NCBI GenBank assembly: GCA_001801285.1 | Contig: MGXG01000005.1 | Span: 1 to 38,607 of the forward strand | Direction: 5' to 3' | Origin: Gammaproteobacteria bacterium GWE2_37_16 | GTDB lineage: Bacteria > Pseudomonadota > Gammaproteobacteria > UBA9339 | Length of the DNA stretch: 38,607 nucleotides | In this document: positions 1-7,679 of the stretch, one piece after another | Layout of the letters: the number at the start of each line of letters is the position of its first letter | Position numbering within the stretch: position 1 is the first letter of the stretch | Translations under genes and position numbers: made by a program | Notes under the pieces: generated by a model | Database searches by the model: none | What the model saw: the letters and a program-made list of their open reading frames with translations, nothing else | Told to the model about the DNA's origin: nothing

Positions 1-1402
1 ATGCTTGTGGTCCTTCATTGGATAACAACAACAATCGTGTTTGGCAAGAATAGTTCCATAAAGGCAATAATTTTTCAGCAAAGGTGTTTTTTTCATTATC
101 GAATTCTCTAAGACGTAATGCAGTTAAATCCAGCATGATAGCTATATTAGTAGCTATTTTTTCAAATTTCTTGGGCTCACTATTAACTAAGGAGCTATCT
201 GGCACTGCAGTCGCGAGTACCGAAGAAGAACTTGATTGCGATGACGTTGGCTGCTCTATTTTGCTTTGCAATTCTTTATAAGATTTTCCAAAATCAAGCA
301 TATTAGCATGGGCTCGGAACATCTGAGCCATAATTTCCAGTTGTTCATTTTTTTGACACCATTCTCCATCCTCAGCAGTAATTTGGAGGATCGTTGTTAC
401 AGTGTTCATGGGCTGAGACGCAACAGCAGCCTGCGGCAGAGGCAACTGAGCGCCTGTGATCGCTGTGCTATTGGAAATACCAGAACTGGTAGTAGAAACT
501 GGATTAGTTACTGGTTGCGAAACGCTATTACTTGCACTTAGATCTGGGCTAGGAGATGGTGTAGCACTTACGGATACAGATTTAATCAACATCAACTCCT
601 TTCTAAATACAAATCGTTCGGCATGTTCCGTGAAAACACGAGCCAAAATTCCCAGGGTTTGTTGAAATATTTCTGATAAATCTTTAATGTCGTTTAAAGG
701 TTTTAGATCCGAACTTGCTTTTTCAATGATTGTTTTTAAAAATCGCAATATTGGTTGTGGAAAAATTTGTGCAGCCAAAGTACCAATAAACAAAGTTAGA
801 GCATTTATGTCACGCTCACAAAAAGTTAAAGTAGGCGCATCAACAGAATGGGGATCGGGATTACGACGTTGTTTCCAGTTCCAAGCTAAATCAGCGAGAT
901 TTTTTAACCTCTCGCTCGCTAACGCAGAACTTTGCTGAATTAAAGTTAATCGTTTAGAAACTTCATCTGTTTCGAATGCAGGCACTGTTGTATTTGGTGA
1001 AGTTTGTAGTTTATTTACATTACTACTTGCTGATGCTGTTTTCGCAAATTGTTTTTTTACTCTCGCTGCGTTTTCTTCTACACTTTTTTGTGCTGTAAAA
1101 AAATTAGAATATTGACCTAATAATTGGTCTAATATTTTCATTAAATCTAAAGGAACATCATTGGAAGAAGCAGGTGGGGGCAATGTTTTTAATACTTGAA
1201 GAACAGTTAAAAAATCTTCAACTTCAATCTTTGGCAATTCTGGGACTGATAAGCTTGCGGAACCAGATATTGAACTAGACGGTAAAGGTCGTAAAACTGA
1301 CGACCGCCCTGAAAAAAACAGTTCCAGCAATTTTGCATTTGCAAGTGTTCTTAATAACATATAGGTACTTATTGACGGTTTTTTTGCACTTGACGAGATC
1401 AT
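1..1402 (-). CDS. Large unrecognised Ser-rich protein, 5' part (C-terminus beyond window)
   Basis: The minus-strand frame is open without a stop from an ATG at 1400-1402 to the left edge, giving 467 codons; the 3' end is outside the window. The start has a good ribosome binding site (AAAGGTGGG about 6 bases upstream). The N-terminus is MISSSAKKPSISTYMLLRTL. The first 260 or so residues look mostly helical and charged. They are followed by a Ser/Thr/Pro-rich low-complexity stretch (roughly residues 270-335), a second helical part, another Ser-rich linker, then more helical sequence. I see no signal peptide, membrane segment or known catalytic motif. It sits downstream of ftsW, where murG would stand in a standard dcw cluster. 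Its composition resembles the large lineage-specific proteins of host-associated Legionellales, but an effector role is only a guess. Short plus-strand ORFs across this region are shadows. Confidence 0.8.
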   Translation of the reverse strand, partial: MISSSAKKPSISTYMLLRTLANAKLLELFFSGRSSVLRPLPSSSISGSASLSVPELPKIEVEDFLTVLQVLKTLPPPASSNDVPLDLMKILDQLLGQYSNFFTAQKSVEENAARVKKQFAKTASASSNVNKLQTSPNTTVPAFETDEVSKRLTLIQQSSALASERLKNLADLAWNWKQRRNPDPHSVDAPTLTFCERDINALTLFIGTLAAQIFPQPILRFLKTIIEKASSDLKPLNDIKDLSEIFQQTLGILARVFTEHAERFVFRKELMLIKSVSVSATPSPSPDLSASNSVSQPVTNPVSTTSSGISNSTAITGAQLPLPQAAVASQPMNTVTTILQITAEDGEWCQKNEQLEIMAQMFRAHANMLDFGKSYKELQSKIEQPTSSQSSSSSVLATAVPDSSLVNSEPKKFEKIATNIAIMLDLTALRLREFDNEKNTFAEKLLPLWNYSCQTRLLLLSNEGPQA

Positions 1403-1805
1403 AATTTACCCACCTTTATTAATTAATTATTAATACATTTTCCAAAGACTTCAAACCATAACATAAAGCTATATTTTTTATAAAGTTATATAGCTAAAAA
1501 TGACACTTTGCAACAAAAAAAAAATTGTCTTAATGGTTTGTTAATAATATTCGTAGCTGTGGGTTTTAATCTGCGGCTATGTCTATTAGGTATGGATTTT
1601 GGGTTTTACTATACATATATACTCTTCGCATTTTGGTTTTCCGCGTTGTTGGCTACGTCGCTCGCTTGGGTCATGTATGTCTAATACACTCCCCAAGCTC
1701 GACTCCTTGCCGCCTAGCGGAATTCCCAAACTGCTCGAGTCTATTTTTGCCAACCCTGAAAACCTATTTTCGTTTAGTATATAATATCGACACAACGTTG
1801 TGTGG
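1403..1805. other. Gene-free region with a structured element (about 1586-1803)
   Basis: This 403-bp stretch lies between the ftsW stop and the start of the large unknown gene. The first 180 bases are plain AT-rich DNA. The rest is richer in GC and foldable. GCTTGGG at 1664-1670 pairs with CCCAAGC at 1692-1698, enclosing a second stem TGTAT/ATACA (1674-1678, 1684-1688). CCGC/GCGG forms a small palindrome near 1710-1720. ACACAACGTTGTGT (1790-1803) is a perfect 14-base palindrome just after the ftsW stop. The short ORFs here lack support. It could be a dispersed repeat or a structured 3' RNA of ftsW; I cannot tell which from a single copy. Confidence 0.4.
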
Positions 1806-2990
1806 TTAAAGTTGACAGTTATTAGCTGTTGGGGCAAAACACACCGCATTAACACTACCCACATGCGCATCGTGGTAAATTCTTAGCAAAATGGCAATCA
1901 TCATACAGTTAATTAACATACTGCTGCCACCGTAACTAATAAAAGGCAAAGTCAGTCCTTTTGTTGGTAACATTCCTACATTAACACCAATATTAATCAT
2001 TGCTTGCAAACAAAAACAAAGTGCAAAACCATAAGCCAAATAAGCCGCAAATGAATTTTTGGCACGCTGCATTAAGCGCCCAATATATAATGCACGCCCT
2101 ACCAAAGCAGTAAACAAACCTAAAATCACACATTCGCCAACAATACCAAATTCTTCAGCTAAAACGGCAAAGAGAAAATCGGTATGAGCTTCTGGTAAGT
2201 AAAATAATTTCTGCATACTGTTACCTAAACCAACACCCCAAAAACCGCCGCGTCCAAAAGCAATCAATGACTGAGTTAATTGATAACCAATATCAAAAGG
2301 TCGCGCCCAAGGATTTAAAAATGACGTCATGCGTGCCAAACGATACGGTGATGCTCCCGCTATAAATGCAAGGCAAGCCACAACAATGACCGCTAATAAT
2401 AAAAACTGCCACAATCGCGCACCTGCCAAAAACATCATCGCCAACGCTGTAACAACAATTACCGCCATAGCACCAAAATCTGGTTCCATTAATAATAAAC
2501 CAGCAATAATAGCAAGCAATACCATGGGTTTAATAAAACCGCTTAAACTCTGACGTATTTCCGCTTCGCGCCTAAATAAATAACCTGCTAAATAAATAAT
2601 AACGCCAAATTTAGCCAGCTCAGATACTTCAAAACCAAATCCGCCAAAGCCAATCCAACGCATACTGCCATTAATTGAACGACCAATGCCGTGCACCAAT
2701 ACTGCTATCAACAAAAACAAACATCCAAACAAAAGATAAACACCGTTTTGCTGCCAAAAAGCTATCGGTATGCGGATCATAAAAGCAATCAAAACCATGC
2801 CTAGAGCTACATATATGACTTGATGAATCAAAAAATGAAAAGCGGTACCATATTGCTGGTCAGAAATCACCATCGAAGCCGAAGCAACCATTAAAATCCC
2901 AACAGCTAAAAGCGCGAAAGTTATCAATACCAACCAAAAATCGTAGATAAAAACATTTGTTGAATTATTATTTGTTTTTAACGAAGGCAT
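1806..2990 (-). CDS. ftsW: Peptidoglycan glycosyltransferase FtsW (SEDS family)
   Basis: FtsW polymerises lipid II into glycan strands at the septum, working with the class B penicillin-binding protein FtsI in the inner membrane. The 394-residue protein has about ten hydrophobic segments after a short cytoplasmic N-terminus, close to the 414 of E. coli. Diagnostic motifs are GSINGSMRWI near residue 105, LPEAHTDF (265-272) with the Asp at 271 expected to be catalytic, and the C-terminal LPFISYGGSS. The start overlaps the end of murD by 13 bases, so the two are translationally coupled. The usual next genes, murG and murC, do not follow: the gene ends at a small palindrome, then a gene-free region and an unrelated large gene. 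FtsW rather than RodA is chosen from the position beside murD. Confidence 0.95.
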   Translation of the reverse strand: MPSLKTNNNSTNVFIYDFWLVLITFALLAVGILMVASASMVISDQQYGTAFHFLIHQVIYVALGMVLIAFMIRIPIAFWQQNGVYLLFGCLFLLIAVLVHGIGRSINGSMRWIGFGGFGFEVSELAKFGVIIYLAGYLFRREAEIRQSLSGFIKPMVLLAIIAGLLLMEPDFGAMAVIVVTALAMMFLAGARLWQFLLLAVIVVACLAFIAGASPYRLARMTSFLNPWARPFDIGYQLTQSLIAFGRGGFWGVGLGNSMQKLFYLPEAHTDFLFAVLAEEFGIVGECVILGLFTALVGRALYIGRLMQRAKNSFAAYLAYGFALCFCLQAMINIGVNVGMLPTKGLTLPFISYGGSSMLINCMMIAILLRIYHDAHVGSVNAVCFAPTANNCQL

Positions 2991-4312
2991 GCAACTTCCT
3001 CCATAAAAATCCGTCCTCTTTGCTCAAAATTTTCAAACATATCCATACTGGCGCAAGCAGGAGAAAGCAAAACAACGTCTTTGGCTTGCGCAGCTTGATG
3101 GGCTTTTTGCACTGCATCATGCATTGATTCCGCCATAATAATCTCACAATAACCCTGCAAAGCGGCAGCAATTTTCGCGGCATCACGTCCAATTAAAATT
3201 ATTGTCCGCACATATTTTTTTACTACCTCCTGTAAAACTCCAAAATCGGCACCCTTGCCTATGCCGCCTGCAATAAGAACAATTTTTCCGGAAATTTCCG
3301 CACCCAAACCAGAAATTGCCGCTTGCGTAGCACCAACATTCGTTCCTTTGGAATCATTATAATAATCAATATCATCTAATCTGCGTACCCACTGGCAGCG
3401 ATGCGGCAAACCGCCAAAATTACGCAAAGTTTCCAACATCGCTTCCAAGGGAAATTGCAAAGCTGTTCCCAAAGCCAAAGCCGCCAAAGCATTGGCAATT
3501 TGATGCCGACCTTTGATTTTCAATTCAATACCGGCAATAAGCTTGCTTTCGCCATAGACTAAATAACCATCGCGATAACCAAAATTACAAACCTCAGGAA
3601 TATCTAGCCCAAAACTAATTACATGAGCGCCTAAATTAAGACCGGTATAACTCTGTGGATCATCACGGTTAATAATAGCGTGTTTTACACCACGATAAAT
3701 CAATTGCTTTGCCTTGATATACGCCGCCAAATTCGCATAACGATCCATGTGATCGGGTGTAACATTTAAAACCACAGCTACAAACGGTTTTAAAGAATAT
3801 GTCGTTTCTAATTGAAAACTCGATAATTCCAAAACATATAAATCCTGCTCCTGATCTTTTAATAAATCTAACGCCGGCATGCCTAGATTACCGCCAACTT
3901 GCACCCTAAGTCCGGCGGCTTTTGCCATTTCGCCAACCAAAGTTGTCACCGTACTTTTACCATTCGATCCAGTAATAGCAACAATTGGCGCTTTAGCTTT
4001 TCTCGCAAATAATTCGATATCGCCAATCACAGAAATACCGCGTTTTATTTGCGCAACAATGGCAGGTTCTTGTAGCGAAATACCTGGGCTAAGAATTATC
4101 TCACTAGCTTTATTTAACAAATCCTCATCAAAACGACCTAAAACAAGAGGTATTTGTGGAAAGTTTTGACGTAATTCATCTAAACCTGGCGGATTTTCGC
4201 GACTATCAACAACTGCAATATTGCAATCCTGTTTTGCCAAATAGCGCACGCAAGACAAACCCGACTTACCAAGACCCACAATAACAACCAAACCATTTAA
4301 GGGACAACGCAT
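2978..4312 (-). CDS. murD: UDP-N-acetylmuramoylalanine--D-glutamate ligase MurD
   Basis: MurD adds D-glutamate to UDP-MurNAc-L-Ala in the cytoplasm using ATP. At 444 residues it matches the family (E. coli 438). The N-terminal Rossmann-like UDP-binding domain begins at VVIVGLGKSGLS (residues 9-20). The central ATPase domain carries the P-loop GSNGKST at 115-121. The C-terminal domain has NDSKGTN and the late LLSPACASMDMFENFEQRG signature. The ATG at 4312 has only a weak upstream purine run. It lies between mraY (113-bp gap) and ftsW (13-bp overlap), the normal mraY-murD-ftsW order. Open frames on the opposite strand are shadows. Confidence 0.96.
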   Translation of the reverse strand: MRCPLNGLVVIVGLGKSGLSCVRYLAKQDCNIAVVDSRENPPGLDELRQNFPQIPLVLGRFDEDLLNKASEIILSPGISLQEPAIVAQIKRGISVIGDIELFARKAKAPIVAITGSNGKSTVTTLVGEMAKAAGLRVQVGGNLGMPALDLLKDQEQDLYVLELSSFQLETTYSLKPFVAVVLNVTPDHMDRYANLAAYIKAKQLIYRGVKHAIINRDDPQSYTGLNLGAHVISFGLDIPEVCNFGYRDGYLVYGESKLIAGIELKIKGRHQIANALAALALGTALQFPLEAMLETLRNFGGLPHRCQWVRRLDDIDYYNDSKGTNVGATQAAISGLGAEISGKIVLIAGGIGKGADFGVLQEVVKKYVRTIILIGRDAAKIAAALQGYCEIIMAESMHDAVQKAHQAAQAKDVVLLSPACASMDMFENFEQRGRIFMEEVACLR

Positions 4313-4425
4313 TGGAAAAACCCTGTATTGCTTAATTTCACAGGAAGTGAAATTAAATAAACCGCAAGAATCGGTAATTTAAGAAAATTTGAGTTTAAAA
4401 TAGTTAATTAACTATGTGAATTTTT

Positions 4426-5511
4426 TTACCTCAGTTTCAAGGTCGCCAAACCAGCTAAAACTAAAATAAAAGTTATAATCCAAAAACGCACTATAATACG
4501 TGGTTCTGGCCAACCTTTCATTTCAAAATGATGATGCAATGGCGCCATTCTAAAAATCCGTTTACCGCCTGTCATTTTAAAATAAAAGACCTGCAAAATT
4601 ACCGACATCGCCTCGGCAACAAAAATACCGCCCATAATGAATAAAAGAAATTCCTGACGAACAACAATAGCGCTAATACCAAGCGCCGCACCTAATCCAA
4701 GCGATCCAGTGTCTCCCATAAAAATTTGTGCCGGATAAGTGTTAAACCACAAAAAACCCAAACCTGCGCCAACAATAGCACTACAAAAAACTGCCACTTC
4801 CCCTACCCCAGGTATGTATGGAATAAACAAATAACGCGCCAAATAAATGTTACCCGTAACATAAGCAATAATACCAAAGGCTGCGGCAATCATTACCGTT
4901 GGCAAAATCGCCAACCCGTCCAAACCATCTGTAAGATTAACGGCATTGCTTGTGCCAATAAGTACCACATAAGAAAAAATCAAATAGAAAAACCCAAGCT
5001 GTATTACCACATCTTTAAAAAAAGGAGCGACTAATTGCGTTTCAGCTGAATAATGAGCCGTAAAAAATAAAAAAGTAACAGACATCATGGCAATACATGA
5101 TTGCCAAAAAATTTTTTCTCGCGCTTTCAAGCCAACACTATTTTTTTTCAATAATTTGCGATAATCATCAATCCAGCCAATAAAACCAAACCCTAAAGTA
5201 GTAAATAGCACTACCCAAACATAACGATTACCTAAATCACTCCAAAGTAACATAGCCAAAGTTACTGCAATTAAAATCAAAGCCCCGCCCATTGTCGGTG
5301 TACCAGCTTTACTAAAATGGCTTTGCGGACCAACGGTTCTGATTGTCTGTCCAATTTTATATTGACTAAACCAACGAATCATCCAAGGTCCAACCATTAA
5401 TGAAACACAAAGCGCCGTCAAAGCCGCCACAATGCAACGAAAAGTCAAATACTGAAAAACGTGAAAACCATGAAAATAATGTTCTAAATATTTAGCAAAA
5501 AGAAATAACAT
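4426..5511 (-). CDS. mraY: Phospho-N-acetylmuramoyl-pentapeptide transferase MraY
   Basis: MraY transfers phospho-MurNAc-pentapeptide to undecaprenyl phosphate to make lipid I in the inner membrane. The 361-residue protein has the family length (E. coli 360) and about ten membrane segments. The three catalytic or Mg-binding aspartates are visible: D115/D116 in GWIDDYRK, the NLTDGLDG motif at 192-199, and D267 in FMGDTGS. HHHFEMKGW lies near the C-terminus. The start region ATGTTATTT and the 19 or so bases before it form a sequence found twice more in the window (28.26 and 37.53 kb). No clear Shine-Dalgarno precedes the ATG. murE and murF, normally upstream, are absent here; murF is at 33-34.6 kb. 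Confidence 0.96.
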   Translation of the reverse strand: MLFLFAKYLEHYFHGFHVFQYLTFRCIVAALTALCVSLMVGPWMIRWFSQYKIGQTIRTVGPQSHFSKAGTPTMGGALILIAVTLAMLLWSDLGNRYVWVVLFTTLGFGFIGWIDDYRKLLKKNSVGLKAREKIFWQSCIAMMSVTFLFFTAHYSAETQLVAPFFKDVVIQLGFFYLIFSYVVLIGTSNAVNLTDGLDGLAILPTVMIAAAFGIIAYVTGNIYLARYLFIPYIPGVGEVAVFCSAIVGAGLGFLWFNTYPAQIFMGDTGSLGLGAALGISAIVVRQEFLLFIMGGIFVAEAMSVILQVFYFKMTGGKRIFRMAPLHHHFEMKGWPEPRIIVRFWIITFILVLAGLATLKLR

Positions 5512-5530
5512 ATTGATTTATATAGCAATT
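5503..5530 (-). repeat. mraY start-region sequence, copy 1 of 3
   Basis: On the minus strand the 28 bases AATTGCTATATAAATCA...TTATTT cover the mraY leader plus its first three codons (ATG TTA TTT). All 28 recur exactly at 28258-28285 (plus strand), and the last 23 recur at 37530-37552 (plus strand). Here the sequence has a clear role as a translation start region; the role of the other copies is unknown. Confidence 0.75.
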
Positions 5531-5608
5531 AAACTCACATAAAAAATAAATATTAATTAACGCTTCACTTTATAATAATTGAAATCTTCTAAAAATTACC
5601 GCGCAAAG

Positions 5609-5632
5609 ATTCGTAAATTCGTAAATTCGTAA
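5609..5632. repeat. Three tandem copies of ATTCGTAA
   Basis: A perfect 8-base unit is repeated three times, with a partial fourth (AT) after it, in the 139-bp gap between lspA and mraY. It is probably a slippage-prone microsatellite. I see no gene or clear terminator in the rest of this gap. Confidence 0.6.
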
Positions 5633-5650
5633 ATGAGCAATTAAAATTCA

Positions 5651-6184
5651 TTAATAATCTCTACGAAAAACCTCAATTATTAAAAACATAGCGCCAACAC
5701 AAACAGCACTGTCTGCAAAGTTAAAAGCAGGAAAATGACTGTAAAGCAATAATGAAAAATTATTCCAGTAAAAATCGAGAAAATCACGCACATAACCATA
5801 AATAGCGCGATCAATCAAATTACCAATAGCTCCACCTAAAATCAACATCAGGGAAAATTTCGCCAATTTACGTCCCGGCGGCGCAGAGTAAAGCCAATAA
5901 ATAATCGCTAAACTGATAAAAGCAGCAATACCGCCAAAAAGCCATTCCTGCCAACCGTTAGCTTTAGCTAAAAAACTAAAAGCCGCGCCAGTATTGTAAG
6001 TAAAAAAAATGTTGAAAAATGATGTAACAGGAAATGCCTGATCGAGCAGGAAATTAACACTAATCCAATACTTGCTTAACTGATCTATAGCAAGAATCAC
6101 CATAGCGATGATTAACCACTGCATGTTATGACGAACAATGAAGTTGTTTTGACAAGATATATCTGTGTTAATATTATTGGTCAT
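5651..6184 (-). CDS. lspA: Lipoprotein signal peptidase (signal peptidase II) LspA
   Basis: LspA removes the signal peptide from diacylglyceryl prolipoproteins in the inner membrane. The protein is 177 residues with four hydrophobic segments. Both catalytic aspartates are present: D125 in GNLIDRAIYG and D158 in FNFADSAV. FTYNTGAAFSF (61-71) is the other family signature. The start at 6184 is supported by AAGGAAAT about 6 bases upstream, giving about 20 extra N-terminal residues compared with E. coli (164); an internal Met at 21 is the alternative. It is the last gene of a broken ribF-ileS-lspA series. About 1.5 kb of toxin-antitoxin and repeat DNA separates it from ileS, so it probably needs its own promoter. 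It would process the lipoprotein at 35 kb. Confidence 0.95.
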   Translation of the reverse strand: MTNNINTDISCQNNFIVRHNMQWLIIAMVILAIDQLSKYWISVNFLLDQAFPVTSFFNIFFTYNTGAAFSFLAKANGWQEWLFGGIAAFISLAIIYWLYSAPPGRKLAKFSLMLILGGAIGNLIDRAIYGYVRDFLDFYWNNFSLLLYSHFPAFNFADSAVCVGAMFLIIEVFRRDY

Positions 6185-6220
6185 GTTTTATTTCCTTTCT
6201 TAAAAAGAATTTGCTCGTTA

Positions 6221-6249
6221 ACTATACCCAATTGACCAATAAAAACAAC
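6221..6249 (-). promoter_or_regulatory. Promoter/operator-like sequence upstream of lspA (copy of the TA promoter)
   Basis: These 29 bases match 7474-7502, the promoter region of the toxin-antitoxin operon, at 25 of 29 positions. Read on the minus strand the sequence contains GTTGTTTTTA, then CAATTG, then GGTATAGT, a plausible -10. It ends about 37 bases before the lspA start codon, so it may drive lspA. It may also be the leftover operator of a lost toxin-antitoxin module. Confidence 0.45.
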
Positions 6250-6294
6250 TGCTTATTGGGAAATATTTTTATCTATTATTTATAACCAAAAACT

Positions 6295-6425
6295 CGTAAC
6301 CGCAGGCTTTAGCTTGTGTATGAAACCCGTAGCCGCAAGCTTTAGCTTGTGTATAAAACCCGTAGCCGCAAGCTTTAGCTTGTGTATGAAACCCGTAGCC
6401 GCAAGCTTTAGCTTGCGCATTAAAC
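6295..6425. repeat. REP-like palindrome as a four-unit tandem array (33-bp period)
   Basis: Four head-to-tail units start at 6295, 6328, 6361 and 6394. Each has the form CGTAGCCGCAAGCTTTAGCT followed by TGTGTATGAAACC. Each unit contains the palindromic core GCAAGCTTTAGCTTGY. The first unit has two changes (CGTAACCGCAGG) and the last ends TGCGCATT. The array lies between lspA and a dead higA. This is the only place where the repeat is tandem with full units. The rest of the 6185-6512 gap holds the operator-like sequence at 6221 and AT-rich DNA. Confidence 0.9.
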
Positions 6426-6512
6426 ACAAACTCATAAACTATGATTTACATGGCATGTTTCAGTACTTCTAATAATATCTTTTCTGCCAAGGTTGGTTTT
6501 TCTGATTAAAAA

Positions 6513-6834
6513 TTACGCCGATATTGCTATTGCTGTATTTTCAGCATTCATAATAAATGCTTTTAAGTTTATTTTAGTAAGTTTACTGCGTGTTTTCTGT
6601 GCTTTCCACAAATCATAACCTGCCTGTAAATTTATCCATAGTTCTTCGGGCGTATTAAACACAATAGCTAATCTCATCGCCATTACAGGACTAATGTTAA
6701 GATGCCCATTAACCAATTGAGAGTGTTGGGCGCTATATTTTCAATAATTTAGCCGCATGAGAAACAGACAAATTCAATGGATCTAAGCATAGGCTTTTAA
6801 CCATTAAGCCAGGATGTTTGGGTTTGTATATCAT
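6513..6834 (-). pseudogene. higA: Degraded HigA/VapI-type antitoxin
   Basis: HigA-type antitoxins are XRE-family DNA-binding proteins that neutralise HigB mRNA interferases. The first part starts at ATG 6832-6834 and reads MIYKPKHPGLMVKSL...AAKLLKI, then hits TAG at 6733-6735, where a Ser or similar residue precedes RPTLS in relatives. A net 2-base loss near 6715-6720 then shifts frame. The other frame continues LVNGHLNISPVMAMRLAIVF and NLQAGYDLWKA to the stop at 6513, the typical HigA C-terminal half. Joined, it would be about 106 residues, the family length. The 67-residue open frame at 6513-6716 would need a TTG start inside the HTH, so I treat it as a remnant. No matching HigB lies beside it. 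Confidence 0.8.
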
Positions 6835-6859
6835 GCGAGTTTAACTCTTACTTTCATCA

Positions 6860-7144
6860 TTATTCAACAGAAATCCTAAGAGTTGCATTTGAAGCTATTG
6901 CTAATTTTGCTATTAACTCCAATGATGGAACACGTCTATCATTACCGCATTCTAATCGTGCAATAACTGGCTGAGTAGTCCCCGCCTTTTTTGCTAGCTC
7001 TTTCTGAGTTAAACGCGATTTTTTTCTTAACTGTACTATTAATGTTGCAATATCGTTAATTAAACATTTTCTCTGGAAAAGTTTAGCAAATTCCTTATCT
7101 TTACACTCTTCATTAATAACTTCAGTTAATGTAACAAATTTCAT
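6860..7144 (-). CDS. HTH XRE-family antitoxin
   Basis: This 94-residue protein has an N-terminal helical part and a Cro/C1-type helix-turn-helix at residues 38-92 (LRKKSRLTQKELAKKAG, then TTQPVIARLECG). It overlaps the upstream toxin frame by 23 bases, the coupling typical of toxin-first HigBA/RelBE-like modules. It should neutralise the toxin and repress the operon through the CCAATTGG-containing site at 7474-7502. The family is clear; the exact subtype name is not. Confidence 0.88.
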   Translation of the reverse strand: MKFVTLTEVINEECKDKEFAKLFQRKCLINDIATLIVQLRKKSRLTQKELAKKAGTTQPVIARLECGNDRRVPSLELIAKLAIASNATLRISVE

Positions 7145-7469
7145 CTTTTAGTACCTCTAATAATCTTTTTTCTGCAACAGCAATTTCTTTAATTGGAGCT
7201 TTTTGAGATTTCTTTTTATAAGCATGCAATAAAACTATGGTATCACCATGCACAGCAACATAAAAAATACGATATCCATTACTATCAACACTAATTTTGA
7301 TTTCCCACAGTTTTTTTCTAATATGTCTAAATTGCACTACCGAACTATCGAAACCGAATTTTTCAATATTTTCAAGACATGACAAAATCTCAGTACGTTC
7401 ATCAGTATTTAATTTTCTAATAAAATCACGTACATAAAATTTATTTGTTTTATAAAATAAAATCCTCAT
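7122..7469 (-). CDS. RelE/HigB-like (phage Gp49-like) toxin
   Basis: Toxins of this family are ribosome-dependent or free mRNA endonucleases. Family features include FYKTNKFYVRDFI near the start, LWEIKISVDSNGYRIFYVAV in the middle, then IVLLHAYKKKSQKAP and a basic C-terminal helix. I choose the ATG at 7467-7469 (115 residues). The longer version from 7484 starts with TTG, and its first codons coincide with a likely -10 box (TATAAT, 7474-7479). With that promoter the mRNA would begin almost at the ATG, so the gene may be leaderless. It overlaps the antitoxin gene by 23 bases and sits between ileS and lspA. Confidence 0.85.
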   Translation of the reverse strand: MRILFYKTNKFYVRDFIRKLNTDERTEILSCLENIEKFGFDSSVVQFRHIRKKLWEIKISVDSNGYRIFYVAVHGDTIVLLHAYKKKSQKAPIKEIAVAEKRLLEVLKDEICYIN

Positions 7470-7473
7470 ATTC

Positions 7474-7502
7474 ATTATACCCAATTGGACATTAAAAACA
7501 AC
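7474..7502 (-). promoter_or_regulatory. Toxin-antitoxin promoter/operator
   Basis: Minus-strand sequence gives TTGTTT, a 16-base spacer and TATAAT (7474-7479), directly upstream of the toxin ATG at 7469. The spacer contains the palindrome CCAATTGG (7481-7488), a probable binding site for the antitoxin. A 25/29 match lies upstream of lspA at 6221-6249. Confidence 0.6.
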
Positions 7503-7679
7503 ATAGTTATTTATAATGCTTAAGTATAAAAATAGAATTTTATGTCAGCAATACCGTAGGTCATTTGACGGAAAGTTGAATTAGAACGCCGCAGAAATCA
7601 ACTATTTGAACTTTCAAATCCCTATGCACGATAAACACCCTAAATTTTCGCTCGTAACGAAATAGCCAATAATTTAAAT

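Noticed and set aside
1586..1870. Open frames on both strands at the ftsW 3' end
   Set aside because: They overlap the ftsW coding region or stem-loop DNA, lack ribosome binding sites and have odd composition.
2968..3192. 74-codon frame overlapping murD and ftsW
   Set aside because: It is an out-of-frame shadow of murD on the same strand.
6295..6425. Possible CRISPR array (regular 33-bp spacing)
   Set aside because: The whole unit repeats with no unique spacers, and the same palindrome is scattered elsewhere as single copies.
7570..7679. Terminator after ileS
   Set aside because: A weak TTTCG/CGAAA stem is present but no T-tract follows, so it is not listed.
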